A stretch of DNA of 64,000 nt. Origin: Temnopleurus reevesii. Its lineage: Eukaryota > Echinodermata > Echinoidea > Temnopleuroida > Temnopleuridae. The DNA is taken from assembly GCA_036244855.1 (NCBI GenBank), contig BQKZ01000130.1, positions 53,153 through 117,152 on the forward strand. The letters run 5' to 3'. Positions 11,726-24,839 of the stretch are shown here, piece by piece. The notes beneath the pieces are model-generated. The model did no database searches. It had not been told where the DNA came from and was given only the letters and a program-made list of their open reading frames with translations. How positions within the stretch are numbered: the stretch's first letter is position 1; the number at the start of each line of letters is the position of its first letter. Made by a program: the position numbers and the translations under genes.

Positions 11726-12965
11726 GACATATGCAATATACATTATTGAAGATCATACACATTATTCATCACTATATCATCTCCCATCAATGGGATGACT
11801 GACCTATCGAACCTCTGTGATGCCCAGACCGACTGGCTCACCCAACTGCAGGATGTGGCATAAAACACTACTACACTCATACGAAAGAAGAAGGGGTAAG
11901 AGAAAACAATGGTAATTTATAATTTGTTGAAACAGAGAGACCTACTAAGAAGCCCTGCGAGTAACTGTGGGCTACTATAGCTAAATACAATTTAGAAATA
12001 GCAATAATATATCTAAATAGGTATACATTTTCAATAGTAATGCTTACAATAATCATACTTGTTCGAAATGGAAAATGAATCTAACAGTGGAAAATGTGTA
12101 TCTTTTTTTAGTTTTACTATTTACGTTTACAAGCTTTTATCCTCACAATATGCAAAAAATTACAGGATGCATCAAATAATATGTTTCCTTTTCACGTCAC
12201 AATGGATTTGCGAAATATTTTAAGAATAATCATTACTTTCAGAAAGTGCAGATGCATCCTCAGTCATTCTTACGCATCTCTCACGTTCCCATCTCCTTAA
12301 GGCCGACTCACACCTTTGCGTTTTTGGAAATGAAAGACGCTCCCTGGGCGTACAGCATACGCGGATCAGACGGTGGACTGACGTTCAGCTTGCGCTCAAG
12401 AAGCGTACACCGAGCGTCAGTCTATCGTACGACCTGCGTATTTGTGCGTCAAGGGAGCGTTTTTATTTCCAATACGCTGGGCCGATGCAGGCTAATAACG
12501 CAAAAGTGTGAGTTGGTCTTTACCTGCAAAGTGCAAATCGATGCTATTTTTCTACGCTGCCATATTCGTGGTGTCCCTTTCGTACGTTCAACAATAGCAC
12601 TGGAAGCAGAAAGACAAAGAATTTCGACAAAATTAACTGCTTCCATTTAAGCATTCAAGGTAGCTAGAGACACATAAAAGATATTTCCTTTCCACTTCAT
12701 TTGTGCAGAAATATCGAACATATGTCTTCGGTGATTAGGCGAAGAAGTTATTTTCTTTTGTGATCATGGATCAATTTATTGTGAAGGTTCGAAAGAAATT
12801 GTTTACTTTGTCCGAATCCTTTATCCTTATTGCTCGCAGTGCATAAATATGCACCGTGAGGTTTGCAAATGGACGTGAAGTTCATGACCACGAACGTAAC
12901 GTTTGTGACAAAGGAAGCAATGCTTGTAACCCAGGACACAAGGTTTGTTATATGGGACATAAAGC
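11726..12965. repeat. Large duplicated block, copy 2
   Basis: Diverged copy of 9580-10990, carrying a MITE at 12300-12519 that copy 1 lacks. It starts exactly at a single N (11725). Confidence 0.7.
12300..12519. mobile_element. MITE, ACTCACACCTTTGCG family, with TTA target duplication
   Basis: A 220-bp element has ends AGGCCGACTCACACCTTTGCG and the complement of AGACCAACTCACACTTTTGCG, flanked by TTA (12297-12299, 12520-12522). Two duplicated copies of the host sequence lack the element and have a single TTA (10232-10234, 10498-10500), which proves insertion and target size. A 3-bp TTA/TAA target is typical of PIF/Harbinger elements; the assignment is inferred. Confidence 0.85.
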
Positions 12966-13724
12966 GCGCGACTTCGCACTAAGAAATCTCGATAAAATTT
13001 TGTGATACAAAAGCGAAACCCTTTAAAGTGAAGGCATGCACCCTAATACTCTAGAAATTCATCCCGAAATGTGTATCCTAATTTTGGAGCAATGCACCTA
13101 GAGGGTGGGGAAATGCACACTATAGGATGATGCTTTTCTACAAGCAGTTGACTAAGGTTGCAAATTGCACCCTGATTTCTTAGTGTGTGTGTGTGGGGGG
13201 GGGGGGGCATCCAGGATCACCAATGTTACGACCTGCATGGTCGCAAACTTCACTGCGGACATTGCCTTTTGTTGAGCATACTTGGATACAACCATACACA
13301 TTCCATCATCGAAAAGCCGTCATGTCAGTCCACCCTATCCAATTTACTCCAATCCCAGACATTCGCAGATCTTGAAAGACAAGAAGGATTTCTCTACCTT
13401 TTTTCTTCTTCTCAGAGGATGATGATCACGAAAGAGATAGGAAATAAGTGCACCAGGATCACCCTCGCTGAGGCGAAGGAAAATCCCCCTATTTGCTTTT
13501 GTTGGGCCCAATTTCGGCGGCAAACTCACGCGTCTAAGACAGATTTGCTGACCGACTTGTGCGCCTTCGGTTATCAAGAGAGTCATATATTCGCTTCCTG
13601 AGATGCAATGATTACTATTTGCATTGAAACAGTAGGAATGCTTGTATTATACTTTCGAGATATAGTTTCCTAGTGGTTTTGTTTGATTTCAGGTATCGAG
13701 ACTAATACCCCTTTCACACTAAGG
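12966..13724. other. Unassigned, with a G run and an 85-bp copy of 11640-11724
   Basis: GTGTGTGTGTGGGGGGGG at 13183-13207 and AGACATTCCATCATCG-like sequence at 13290-13335. A 138-codon frame (13185-13601) and overlapping frames on both strands have no recognised motif. Confidence 0.4.
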
Positions 13725-13899
13725 GGGTGTTGTTCAAAAGTTGCAATTGATCGCAAGTTTCAGTTGATCAGAACGCGCCAATCAAAATCATTGTTTCGTG
13801 TGCGTCGGATAGATGCGCATACCGCGCGCGAATGAAAATGCGCGTTACAATGTGCAAAGTTGCAATTGATTTGCAGTTGATTTTGAGCAACATCCCATT
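13725..13899. mobile_element. MITE, GTTGTTCAAAAGTTGCAATTG family, copy 1
   Basis: Inverted ends (GGGTGTTGTTCAAAAGTTGC and GATTTTGAGCAACATCCC) surround a GC-rich centre with GCGCATACCGCGCGCG. Confidence 0.7.
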
Positions 13900-16800
13900 A
13901 TTCTGAGTTTAGCGGGCAGTTAGCCATTCACACGAAGAATCAATCTTACTATAGTTATTGATTGTAAATCTATGGCAAAACATATATCATAGAGATACGA
14001 TAAACTTTTAATTCATCGTACCTCTGTCATGATAAAGGCCACTGATACGACACGCAGACAGTTTATTTCGTTTTATTTATAATTCTATCGTCTTAATACA
14101 TTGTCAGATACCGCTAGGAAAAACGTCTGCGGTATATATACGATATAAGAGTTAATGGGGGTAAAAGTTATGTGAAGACTGTTTGCATGAAAATAAAAAG
14201 AAATGTTCAAATACATTTCAATGTTGCTTCCCGGTGGGCTTGAGTAGCTTTGGCTATCAAGGTATACTGCTAAACGAATTTAGGGGTGTGAATAATATTC
14301 TCACCTACGCAGTAGAAATGTTAAATTACTGCTTTAAGCAAGCTTACATGGGGGACCTGGTGAGCTCATGTGCCTTCAGCTATCAAGTCATATCGATTAC
14401 TCAAATCTTGAGATTTGGTGATTACTATTTGCATATAAACTTAGGGAAACTTAGGGCTCATATACACACGCAAACTCGTTTTATTTTAGAACCATACGCC
14501 AACCGGTAGATAAAGAGAATGGTCGTGTCGGCTGCCCAATTTTGTGATGTGAAGATTTTATTTTATATTGCTCTTTAAAAATAGTTCACTGTGGGCTCTT
14601 GTTTAAGAGGACAAGGGGGGAGAGAGTGAAAGAGAGAAAGAATGAAGTGAGTAGAAAAAGAGGGAGAGGGTGAGAGAAAGAGAGAGAGAGAGAATGATGT
14701 GGATAGAAAAAGAGGGAGAGAGAAAGACAATGAGAGGGAGATATAAAGAGAGAGAGGGAGAGAGAGAGAGAGAAGGAGAGAGGGACAAGGTGAGAATGAG
14801 AAACCACTACATCACAAAGCTTTAACGTTATCTAAAGAAGATATGAACTCATTATATACAGTAATTTCTCAGGACAGACGATTCGGATCGGAATGGTATA
14901 CCATCGCCTATTAAACATGTAAGGCAATTTTATATCTCGTCTATGATATTCATAATCCCCCCCCCCCTCATCCGCAATACGTGTATGGGGTCACAAAAAC
15001 ACGAAAGGCGAGGGTCAGAAAGCACAACAAAGCTTCCACATCATTAATACAAGATGCATTCTTTATGGACAGTATTTTCTCAGTACAGACGATTTCGCTT
15101 GAAAGAAGTATAATTGCCTTAAAGACGTTAACGAATCCAGTACGAATATTCCTAGTTGAGTTTCTCATATACGAATAACCCACCATCCACGTTTGGAGTC
15201 ATACAAACACGAAAGGTGAAAGTGAAAAAAACACAACGAAGTTGCACGTCAGAAGATGTGAACTCATTATGTGCAGTAACTTCTTAGGACATACGATTTA
15301 CTTCGGAACCGGGTAACATTGCCTGTCAAACGTGTAAAGTAGAAATTATATCTATAAATATCTATGAACTATCAAGATATAGCTATCTTGATCTGAACGA
15401 ACATTTTTACAGATTGATTTATTGGTTTATTGATATAAATTATCTCCATTTCATCAGTACTAAAAATAACGGAAGATGATACAATTTATGGTAAAAATAT
15501 ATTTACAAACAATGGGCAACAATGCTTATAAAAATATACATGGCAATGTTTAATAAAATAGAGTGTGTTATATAAGCGACCGACTTTTGTGTATGCTACA
15601 AACGACCGACTTTTCTCGGTATCAACTCAAACTGATATATCCATGACACAAACCACTCCATATTATTATACGACCACTGGCTTACGCACTCATTACTATA
15701 ATCCCCGTAATCGTCAATGTTGTGATTAACCCCTCGAACCCCGGGGTAATAAAAACACTGGGTAAATGAAACTCATTGTAGCGCCTGTGAAAGGCTTGGG
15801 GGTTAACGGCACGCTTCGTAATTTGAAAGCTTATGTCAGGTGCAATTCGCGACCTTAGCATTTAAGTCGAGGTCGAATTGGAAATGCATCATAGATTTCA
15901 GGGAAGAGGAAGTGTGTTGTGGTATGGAAATTCTGCTAAAAATATCTTTATTTAGGTGAATATGGGTTACCTTGTTGAAGTATGTATGTGTACATAGTTT
16001 TCTTCATAATCATCCTCATTTTCCTCCTGCAAATCTGATAGGGATAGTTTAAAAATGCTTTTAAATGCATGTTTATTTTACCAGTCCTTATTCAAGAGTT
16101 CACAGGACGCTTTCAATATTTTCTTTTTATTTGAATTTAGTATGAATTTTATCTCCTGTTTTACATTTCATACCTATATCTGTCAAGGTTATCATACAGA
16201 ATTTAGCAGAATTGATGCCACATGCGATTTATATAACTATAAAGTTTCTGTTTCAAGTTTCAGACGTTTAAGATGTAAAAGTCTACGAACTATCAATTAT
16301 GAATTTTGAATTGAACAAAAACCACTACAGTAGATTTAAGACATATGCATCGTTTCTAGATAACTAGTATGAAAATGAATTACAGAAATAATGGCTTCAA
16401 ATAAAAGTGTCTAAGACTAAATAAGAGGGATAATCCAAATGTACTCTCACATTATTTCTAATTAATTCAAACCCGGCCTGAATATGTGTTAAAATTATAT
16501 TAGATTACTGACAATTCCATCCCAAGATGTCACAATTCTGTCACCATTTTAATCAGTCTCATTTCCTCCCCATCTCCTCCCGTTGCGTTAAAAATGGCTA
16601 CTTTCGAGCAAAATGACCTTTCGAAATGAGGAGAGAAAGTCGAGATTTCTCTCCACCACGTAATCTCAACAATCCTCCAAATAGTTCCCTGCCAGAAAGT
16701 GCACTCCACTTTTTACGAGCATGACGAAGCTGGTCTACGAATTCGGACGTTGTTGTTGCCTTGTATTTTAGGCATAAAATGTAATTTCTTTCGGTTAGTA

Positions 16801-17599
16801 ACATTTTTCAAATTGCTCTGTCTATTCAGTGGCCTTAGTGATCTATCTAGTTATTCATTTATCTATTAATTCATTCATTATTTTGTCCTTTTTATTTTAT
16901 ATACGTGTTTGGTTGATAATTTTATGATAATATGAGTACATTTTCCAATAAAAAGGAATAAGCCATTTTACACTGTTTGATTGAGTTGCTTTATAAAGGC
17001 ATAGGCTACAACTAACTGCGAACTGATTGGGAAAATTGATAATCACGAGGATTTTGCCAAACATAAATTCAAAGAAACTCGTCTTTTTTTGCACAGTATG
17101 AGGCATTACTCATATTCCTAACGAATGTTTCTCACCAAAACGAATCAGTTTCACTTCATCAAAATGTCGGATCTAAATTATACGGCAAGGTTTTTATTGT
17201 CGAAATAAAAATCGCCTCAATCCGTGTCCCTTTTTTTGTTATAATATTTTTTCAATATTCTTCTTTTTTTGTCACACCTTAGTGTCTTTATTAATTCGTG
17301 CTTTAAATCATCGGCTTTTTCCACCTTTTTAATTCAAATTCGGTCACTGAAGAAATACAGCAATCCGAGTATTTTTGTAAAGGAGAAGAAATGGTGAGAC
17401 GATTTCACATCGGGTTAATAAAAGATGAAATAATTTTGACCTGACATTGCTCACAAAAAACAAGTCTTCGTTTTCGTCTGGTTCGACCGATTTTGATGAA
17501 ATGAAGCTCACTATTCGTTTTGTTAAGAATTATACTTTAGATATTTGAGTAATAAAATTATCCTGAATATGGCCAGTTTTTAAGGGATACTTTTACGTG
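13900..17599. other. Mostly unique intergenic or intronic sequence
   Basis: Apart from the GA tract, only small local repeats are seen: 14968-15250 contains two copies of ATACAAACACGAAAGG-type sequence, and 15570-15625 two copies of CGACCGACTTTT. No exon recognised. Confidence 0.45.
14583..14800. repeat. (GA)n-rich tract
   Basis: GAGAGAGAGA runs mixed with GGGAGAGAGAAA. Serine/leucine-rich frames on the minus strand are low-complexity shadows. Confidence 0.8.
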
Positions 17600-18720
17600 A
17601 ACAATCTGTACACGCACAACTAACGTCACTACGTCACTCGTCAGATACCATTTTCTTGCGCCGAATATTAATCACCATCTGATAGTCGTCAGGCGATTCT
17701 GAAGACGGAAAGCGATTTTGTAAAGTCAATACAGAAGGATGATTGCATTAGGGGGGAGGAGTTTGGGAAAATAAATCAGAGTGAATTTAAGATCGATTGA
17801 ATCGATCTAAATGGAAGAAAAATGTGGACTTCAATTTGTAAATGCCACGGCACCCAATGCTTGAAAAACATTACAATAGTACATTTCAGAGCAACGACTT
17901 TCCTTGCTTTCTAACTTGCTCGCTTGCTCTGACAAAAAGTAGCTTGAAGGGGAACTTCACCCACACAGTGACGTTTTTATTGGGACACTCTGTATAAGCA
18001 CAACCAACGGCGCTACATCGCTCGTCAAATAGCACTTTCTTGCGAATATTCATCATCATCTGACAGTCGTCAGGTGACTCTGAAGATGGAAAGGGATTTT
18101 GGAAAGTCAATACGGAGGGATGATGAAGTAAGGGGAAGATTTTTTGGGGGGAAAATAAAGGAGGGAGAATTCAAGATCGATTGAAACAATCAAAATGGAA
18201 GAAAATTGTGGACTTCAATTTGTAAATGCCACGGCACCCTAAGCCTGAGAAAGATGACATAACATTACGTTAGCAAATTTTAGACCAACGACTTTGCTTG
18301 CATGCTTTGACGATAAGTAGCTTAAAGGGGAACTTCACCCAGAGATTGAGGTTTTCATTGGGGCACTCTGTATAAGCACAACCAACGGCGCTACATCGCT
18401 CGTCAAATACCACTTTCTTGCGAATATTCATCATCATCTGACAATCGTCAGGCAACTCTGAAGATGGAAAGTGATTTTGGAAAGTCAATACGGAAGGGTG
18501 ACGGAGTTTTAGGGAAGATGTTCCAGGGAATTCGGAAAATAAAGGAGAGGAAAGCTTGAGGGAAACGATAAAAATGAGAGAATGAAGTAAGCTTCAACTT
18601 TTACACATCATGATTCACAAAGCCTGAGAAAGCTGACACAAAATTACATTAGCAACCATCAGATCAATGAATTTGCTCGTTGTCAAGTTTGCTCGCTCGC
18701 CTTGACCACAAGAGGCTAAA
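17600..18720. repeat. Three-copy tandem repeat, period ~380 bp
   Basis: Marker GCACAACYAACG occurs near 17616, 17999 and 18377. Copies 2 and 3 keep a homologous minus-strand frame of about 73 codons (17886-18110, 18270-18488; start MTFQN, inner FDERCSAVGCAYTECPN). Copy 1 lacks the frame. I do not recognise the peptide. Confidence 0.7.
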
Positions 18721-19384
18721 GTTAGCCTCACATTCAGGTATATGCGGCAGTCATGTCAATGCAATATCCTCATGCTTTGCTTTCATCTGCTTAAAATGTC
18801 AACTCCAAAAAGGACAGTGGGTCAAAACCAAGTACATGTATGGATTCTGAAGAAAAAAAATTGCCTGACAACGTCAACTTTTAAACAACAACAACGGCAT
18901 TTGTTTATTATGTTTGATCTGGGCTAAAAAAAAAAAAACCCGATAAATTGAACAAACCTTTCCAGAGCTTTTTGCACGATTCTATGATCAAAGAGAATTA
19001 TTGAAATAATTGATTATATTATTAGTAATAATCTTTCATTGTTGCTTCTATACAATCTTTATTGCGATTACACACTTCGTTCAAATGTGAATTGCTCTTT
19101 TGATTTGGTAGAAGATGATTATTCATTCCAAACCATGCACTCCTCCAGTGAAACCCTTCAAAACTCGATTGATTGGCAGGCAGGTCCTCTACTTCCAAGC
19201 ACCCAAATCGCAATAATTACTTTCAACGATTACCAGTGTATTGTTACAAACAGGCTCGTTAAAATGCAAAATATTAAATCCGAAAATATTTGCTTCTGAA
19301 ATTTGTATTTTTTCCTTTCCTTGCATCATTATAAATTCATATATATTTTCTCATCTTTTCCCCATTTTTTTTTTTTTTTTTTTT
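18721..19384. other. No recognisable feature
   Basis: AT-rich; two poly-A/poly-T runs. Confidence 0.45.
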
Positions 19385-19985
19385 AGAATTCATTAGTAAT
19401 TTAAGAAATCACCAATCAATCCAGCTTATCAAGCATTTTTTTTTATTCCAGCGTGAAAAATGACCTCGCAAAAAATTGAACGAGCCTACGAGAACGGAAA
19501 ACACGGTGTTTAATTCGCATCCGGGTTACATTTCTCCCGCCAAAATTGGTGCACATTTTGACTCGCCATGTCGTATGCACTGACACGTACCCTGTGGAGA
19601 CTGGACCCGAAATCGATTCCCATTCGTGATTGTGCACATCTTATCACGGATCGAGTGGAATCCCAAATGTGAAGCCTGCGTCACATNTTTTTTTTTTAGA
19701 ATTCATTAGTAATTTAAGAAATCACCAATCAATCCAGCTTATCAAGCATTTTTTTTTATTCCAGCGTGAAAAATGACCTCGCAAAAAATTGAACGAGCCT
19801 ACGAGAACGGAAAACACGGTGTTTAATTCGCATCCGGGTTACATTTCTCCCGCCAAAATTGGTGCACATTTTGACTCGCCATGTCGTATGCACTGACACG
19901 TACCCTGTGGAGACTGGACCCGAAATCGATTCCCATTCGTGATTGTGCACATCTTATCACGGATCGAGTGGAATCCCAAATGTGA

Positions 19986-20215
19986 AGCCTGCGTCACACC
20001 TTTGTGTTTTTAGCCTGCGTCGGCCCAGCGTTTTTGGTAAAACGCTTCCTTGACGCAGGTCATGCGGTGGACTGACGCTCGTCGTACGCTCGTTGAACGC
20101 AAGCCGAACGTCAGCCCATCGTCTGATTTGGTATGCTGTCCGTCATGGGAGCGTTTTTAATTTCCAAAAACACTAAGCCGACGCAGGCTAAAAACGCAAA
20201 GGTGTGACACAGGCT
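19986..20215. mobile_element. MITE, ACTCACACCTTTGCG family, copy at 20 kb
   Basis: 230 bp with ends AGCCTGCGTCACACCTTTG and AAAGGTGTGACACAGGCT, flanked by TGA on both sides. It also has sub-terminal GCCTGCGTCGGCCCAGCG and its complement. Confidence 0.8.
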
Positions 20216-21221
20216 TGAGAGAAAATACCATGAATCTTAAACTATATCCGCTCGTTTGATTTTCAAGCGGAAAGTGCAGTCCCGCGCAATTTATTGATTG
20301 TGCCGTAGTCGCCTTTCGCAGAACTTATGGAAATGGGGAAATTATACACACTGGTAGTCAGAAAAAGTACTAGGCCTGTGGGTGAAGTTCTTTGATATTT
20401 ATGGAACGGGAACACACATGTTTTTTTTTTAAGTCAGCGTAAATAGTAATCATTTGCGTCACTACATGGGGACTGTGATAAGCCGTGCAATGGACATCGG
20501 CATAAAATAGCAGAAAAAGCTTCAAGCCAACACCTTTGGCGTTGAAAGCATAGTGCACCCATTCGTGGGCAATTTAAAAACCAGGAGTTTAAAAGGTGGG
20601 AAGATTTTTTTTTATAGATTAGTGACGTGACGTGAGACGAGCTCATGTATTCACAAATTGCTTTACTTGGGGATAAATGTGTACGAAACTGGGCCAAGGA
20701 ACCATTCTTCCTACAGACCGCTAGCAGAATTGGCCGCGAGCGGAGCCGGAGCGAGAAGAAGGGATCTTCCGGTATTAAAGGAATGTGGTGGGTATCCATG
20801 GAGAGACGATGGACCCTTAAATCATACCCCCCCCCCTCGCTGCACACACACATACACACCAAAATATCCATAAATACGACTCGAAAATTGGGATAGACAT
20901 CCCACATCCTAACTGGCGCGGTTCAAATCATCTGAGCGCACCAAAGAATGCATAATCATAACATTTCTGGTTAGATTTCTCAACAAAAAGGTGCAATATT
21001 GCATAAAAAAAAGTTGCAGCCAGTGTTGCATCACTTTGCAACCTTAAAAATGTGCAAAGTTGCACCGTTTAGAGTTCAAAACTTTACCTTCTTTTCTTAG
21101 TGTGTACTGTCTTATGGAACTATACCCATCTTCGCTGCTCGCTCATTGCTTGCGCCAAACACCATTACGTGCTCAAGCCAGGGGCTAGCTCGCTACCAAT
21201 GTATGCACAAGACTTATCACC
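20216..21221. other. No recognisable feature
   Basis: Overlapping frames on both strands (20434-20907 minus, 157 codons; 20645-20896 plus) lack known motifs. Confidence 0.4.
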
Positions 21222-24200
21222 AGGTGAGCTATCGCAGATCATGCTCCGCTTTTAGCCCCCTTTTTATTTCCCTCATCATCAGATTCTTCGCTATTAGAGG
21301 AGAAAGATAGCGAAGATGGACGGAATCTGAGCTCCAATCTCAAACGGTTTGTTGAATCAAGACATCCGAACATCTTTGGATAGCTATCGAAGGAACAACT
21401 CGTCGCAAATAGACGTTTTTTTTTATATTCTTATCCTTCAATGTTCTTCGTTTACCATCTTTTACTCTTTCCCCTCTCCCTCCTCCCTCCTCTTTATATT
21501 CTTCTTCTTTCTTCTTCTCCTCATCATCATTTTTCTCCCCAGGCCTCTTTCTCTTCTTCTCCTCCTCCTCCCTCTTCTTTAACCTCTTTTACTTCTTTTT
21601 GTTCTTCTTTATACTTTCCTTCTTCATCTTTCTTTCATGTTCTTCGTATTTTCCTTCTTCATCTTTCAATGCCTTTTTTTCATTTTCTTCTTCCATTCCT
21701 CCTCATTGTCATTCAAGCGCGCTTATACAAATAAGCTATTGCAGATCATTTTCCGCTTTTAGCCGTCTTTTTATGCCCTCCATCATTAGAAGATTCTGCG
21801 CTATTAGAGGAGAAAAATAGCGAAGATGGACGGAATCTGAGCTCTAATCGCAAACGGTTTGTTGAATCAAGACGTCCGAACATCTTTACTCGTCGCCAAT
21901 GGACGTTTTATATTCCTATCCTTCAATGTTATTTGTTACCGTCCTTCTTCTTTCCCTTCTCTCGCCTCTCCATCTTCTTCTTCTTCTTCCTCCTCTCCTC
22001 TTCTCTTCATCCTTCATATCCCTCCTCTTTCTCTTCTTCTTCTTCTTCTTATTTTTCTTCTCCTGCTCCTCCTCCTCCTTTTTCTTCAACATTCTTCATT
22101 TTTGCCTTCTTTTTGTTCTTCTTCATATTTTGCTTCATCATCTTCTTTTCATTTTTCGTATTTTCCTTCTTCCATTCCTCTTCGTCGTTATCTTAACTCT
22201 CATAAGCAGGTGAGCGATCGCAGATTATGTTCCGCTTTTAGCCACTTTTTTATTTTCCTCATCATCAGAAGATTCTCCGCTATTAGAGGAGAAAGATAGC
22301 GATCATGATGATGGGTTCTTTGAACGGGATGGAATCTGAGCTCTAATCTCAAGCGGTTTGTTGAATCAAGACATCCGGACATCTTTGGATAGCTATCGAA
22401 GATCGAGGCTTGCTTTTAGCTTCCCTTTCCTCTCCTATCTGTCACAAGATGCATTTCCATCTTCATATAGCCTTTTTACACTTAAGTCTTCTTCTCTTTC
22501 ATCCTCTTCTTCGTCTTCTCTTTTTCCTCATGCTCTTCCTACATCTCCCTCTTCTTCCTAATTTTCTCCTTCTTTTTCTTCTTCTTCTTTTTCTTCGTCT
22601 TCTTCTTGTTCTTCCTCCTCTACCTCCTTCTACCTATTTTATCTCCCTCGCCGTCTTGTGGAGGCGCCGTGGTGTAGTGGTCATGACTCTCGTCTTTCAA
22701 CCAGAGGGTCGTAGGTTCGAGTCCCACCCATGGCGTTAATTTCCTTCAGCAAGAAATTCATCCACATAGTGCTGCACTCAACCCAGGTAAGGTAAATGGA
22801 TACCTGGTAGGAATATTTATTACTTGAAACGCCAAGTGCGCTAATGAAGTAGCTGCCGGGCTAAAGCCAGGGTAATAATGCTGCAATTGTAGAGCGCTTA
22901 GAGAATTCTGCATAAAGAGTTGATAAGCGCTATAAAAAAAGCCGTTCATTATTATTATTGATCATTTCCCCATCTTCCCCTTTGTTCTTCTCTTCATTAT
23001 TTTGCTCTTCTTCATATTTTCCTCATTCATCTCTTTATTTCATTCTTCCATTCCTCTCCATCGTCATTCTATAGTTTGCATTGACAGTTGGGCTATCACA
23101 TATTATGCGCCGCCTTTTTTTTTCTCCATCATCAGAAGATCCTTCGCTAGTATAAGAGAAATACAGCGAGGCTAATGATAGGTTCTTTAGACGGGATGGA
23201 ATCTGAGCTCTAATGTCAAACGATTTGTTGAATCAAGACATCCGTACGTCTTTGGATAGCTATCGAAGAACATTTCTCGCTTTTTGCTTCCATTCCCTAT
23301 CTCTTTTTATTGTCGTTCTTTTCTTCAATTCCTCCTCCTTGTTATGCATCTCTTTTTTCTTTGTTTTCTTTTTTCTTTTCCTAATCTTCCCCTAACCTAT
23401 TCTTCTTTCTCTTCTTCTTCTCCTCCTAAATCATCTCCCTCTTTTAATAATTATTCTTTTCTTTCTTTCACCTTCATTTCTCTCGCCTCCCTTTTGTTCT
23501 TCTTCGTATTTTCATTCTTCATATTTTTCTTATTTTCTTCTTATAGCTCGCATAATTAGGTGAACTATTGCAAATCTTTCGCAGCTTTTAGCCGCCTTTT
23601 TCCTTCTTCTTCTTCATTAGAAGATTATTTTGGTAAATAAGAGGAGAAAGATAGCGAGCGTCAGTATGGTTCCATGTGAAAGGAGGGAATTTGAGCTCTA
23701 ATCTCAAATGGTTTGTTGAATCATAACATATTATGAACATCTTTGGATCGCTATCGAAGTATGAGGCTCGCTTCTGATTCTCACTTCCCTCATTCTCGTC
23801 ACCATGCATGATATATTTCCATTTTCTTATTTTCGTTCTTTACCTTCGTCTTTAGTAGATGAGCTATCAGAGATCGTGCATCGTTTTTAGCCGACTTTTC
23901 CCCTCATCATCAGAAGATTCTTCGCTAATAGAGGAGAAAGATAGAGATGATGATAATGGGTACTTAAAAAAGGATGGAATCTGAGCTCTAATATCAAACG
24001 ATTTGTTGAATCAAGACATCCGTACATCTTTGGATAGCTATCGAAGAACGAGACTCGCTTTTAGCTTCCCTTTTCTCTCGTTATCATCATCAGGCTATGG
24101 TTTCCTGGGTTTGGAAAGGGGGGATTCGGAGAGAGATGGACTGAGGAAGATATGAAAAACAATTGATGATAAGACGAGATGTGTTTTTTTTATGACAGGA

Positions 24201-24265
24201 CGGAAATCGTGATTTAATCTCTGACGGTTTTGTTTAATCTTGAGATTTGAAGACTCGTCTAGTTG
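21222..24265. repeat. Tandem array of a ~180-bp core with polypyrimidine spacers
   Basis: Cores at about 21222-21405, 21736-21895, 22208-22403, 23088-23275, 23562-23765, 23860-24060 and a worn one at 24185-24265. The shared parts are TCCGCTTTTAGCC, TAGAGGAGAAAGATAGCGA, GGAATCTGAGCTCTAATCTC and GTTTGTTGAATCAAGACATC. Between cores lie 100-450 bp of TTC/TCC-rich tract. Spacing is about 470-510 bp where no SINE intervenes. All long frames here are low-complexity. Confidence 0.8.
22658..22960 (+). mobile_element. tRNA-derived SINE, subtype 1, young-looking copy
   Basis: Nearly identical in the head to the copy at 4426, with B box GGTTCGAGTCC (22714-22724). It is inserted in the polypyrimidine spacer of the 21-24 kb tandem array and ends in (ATT)n. 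Confidence 0.85.
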
Positions 24266-24289
24266 CAAAGTGATTCTAATATCGTCTGA

Positions 24290-24510
24290 TCATGTTTTGC
24301 TTTCTCGATTTACTGTTTCGTCATTTTCGTCTTTTTCTCTCTTTTACTTTCCTATATTTCGTATTGTTCTCCCCCGCCCCTCCTCCTCCTCCTCCTTCTC
24401 ACATTTTTTGTTCTTTTAATCCTCGTCTTTTTTTTTTCTCATGCTCTTCTTTCCCTTTCTCCTCCCCATTCTCATTCTTCTGCAGTTTTCCCCGTTTCCC
24501 CTTATTTTTC
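24290..24510 (+). repeat. Polypyrimidine tract
   Basis: A C/T-rich stretch similar to the array spacers. GATGATGATG-type repeats follow at 24540-24590. Confidence 0.6.
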
Positions 24511-24839
24511 TTCTTTCAGCACGATATATCTTATTGGCACTGATGATAATGATGATGGTGATGACGATAATGATGGTTGTAATGTTGAAGACGACAGTTG
24601 TGTTGCCGCGAATGGTTTTAATAAATTGATACAGCGGAATGGAATTTCGCAAACCCTGAGGACTTCGCCGCATTCTAGGGAACCTTTCTTGATATGGTAG
24701 ACCTGTATCGATAATGTGTATTGCTAAAATGAATTGATACAGAAATTATGATTAAATGTACAAAAAAAGGAAAAAACGAGAAGAGGGATTGTGATGTGTA
24801 AGAAAGTCGAAAACTGAAAGAAAAAATACACGGATATAA

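Noticed and set aside
12246..12650. 134-codon plus-strand frame
   Set aside because: More than half of it is the MITE at 12300-12519.
14586..14807. Ser/Leu-rich frames on the minus strand
   Set aside because: They come from the (GA)n tract.
21349..24543. Many Ser/Leu/Phe-rich frames of 60-146 codons
   Set aside because: They are translations of polypyrimidine tracts, open in several frames at once.
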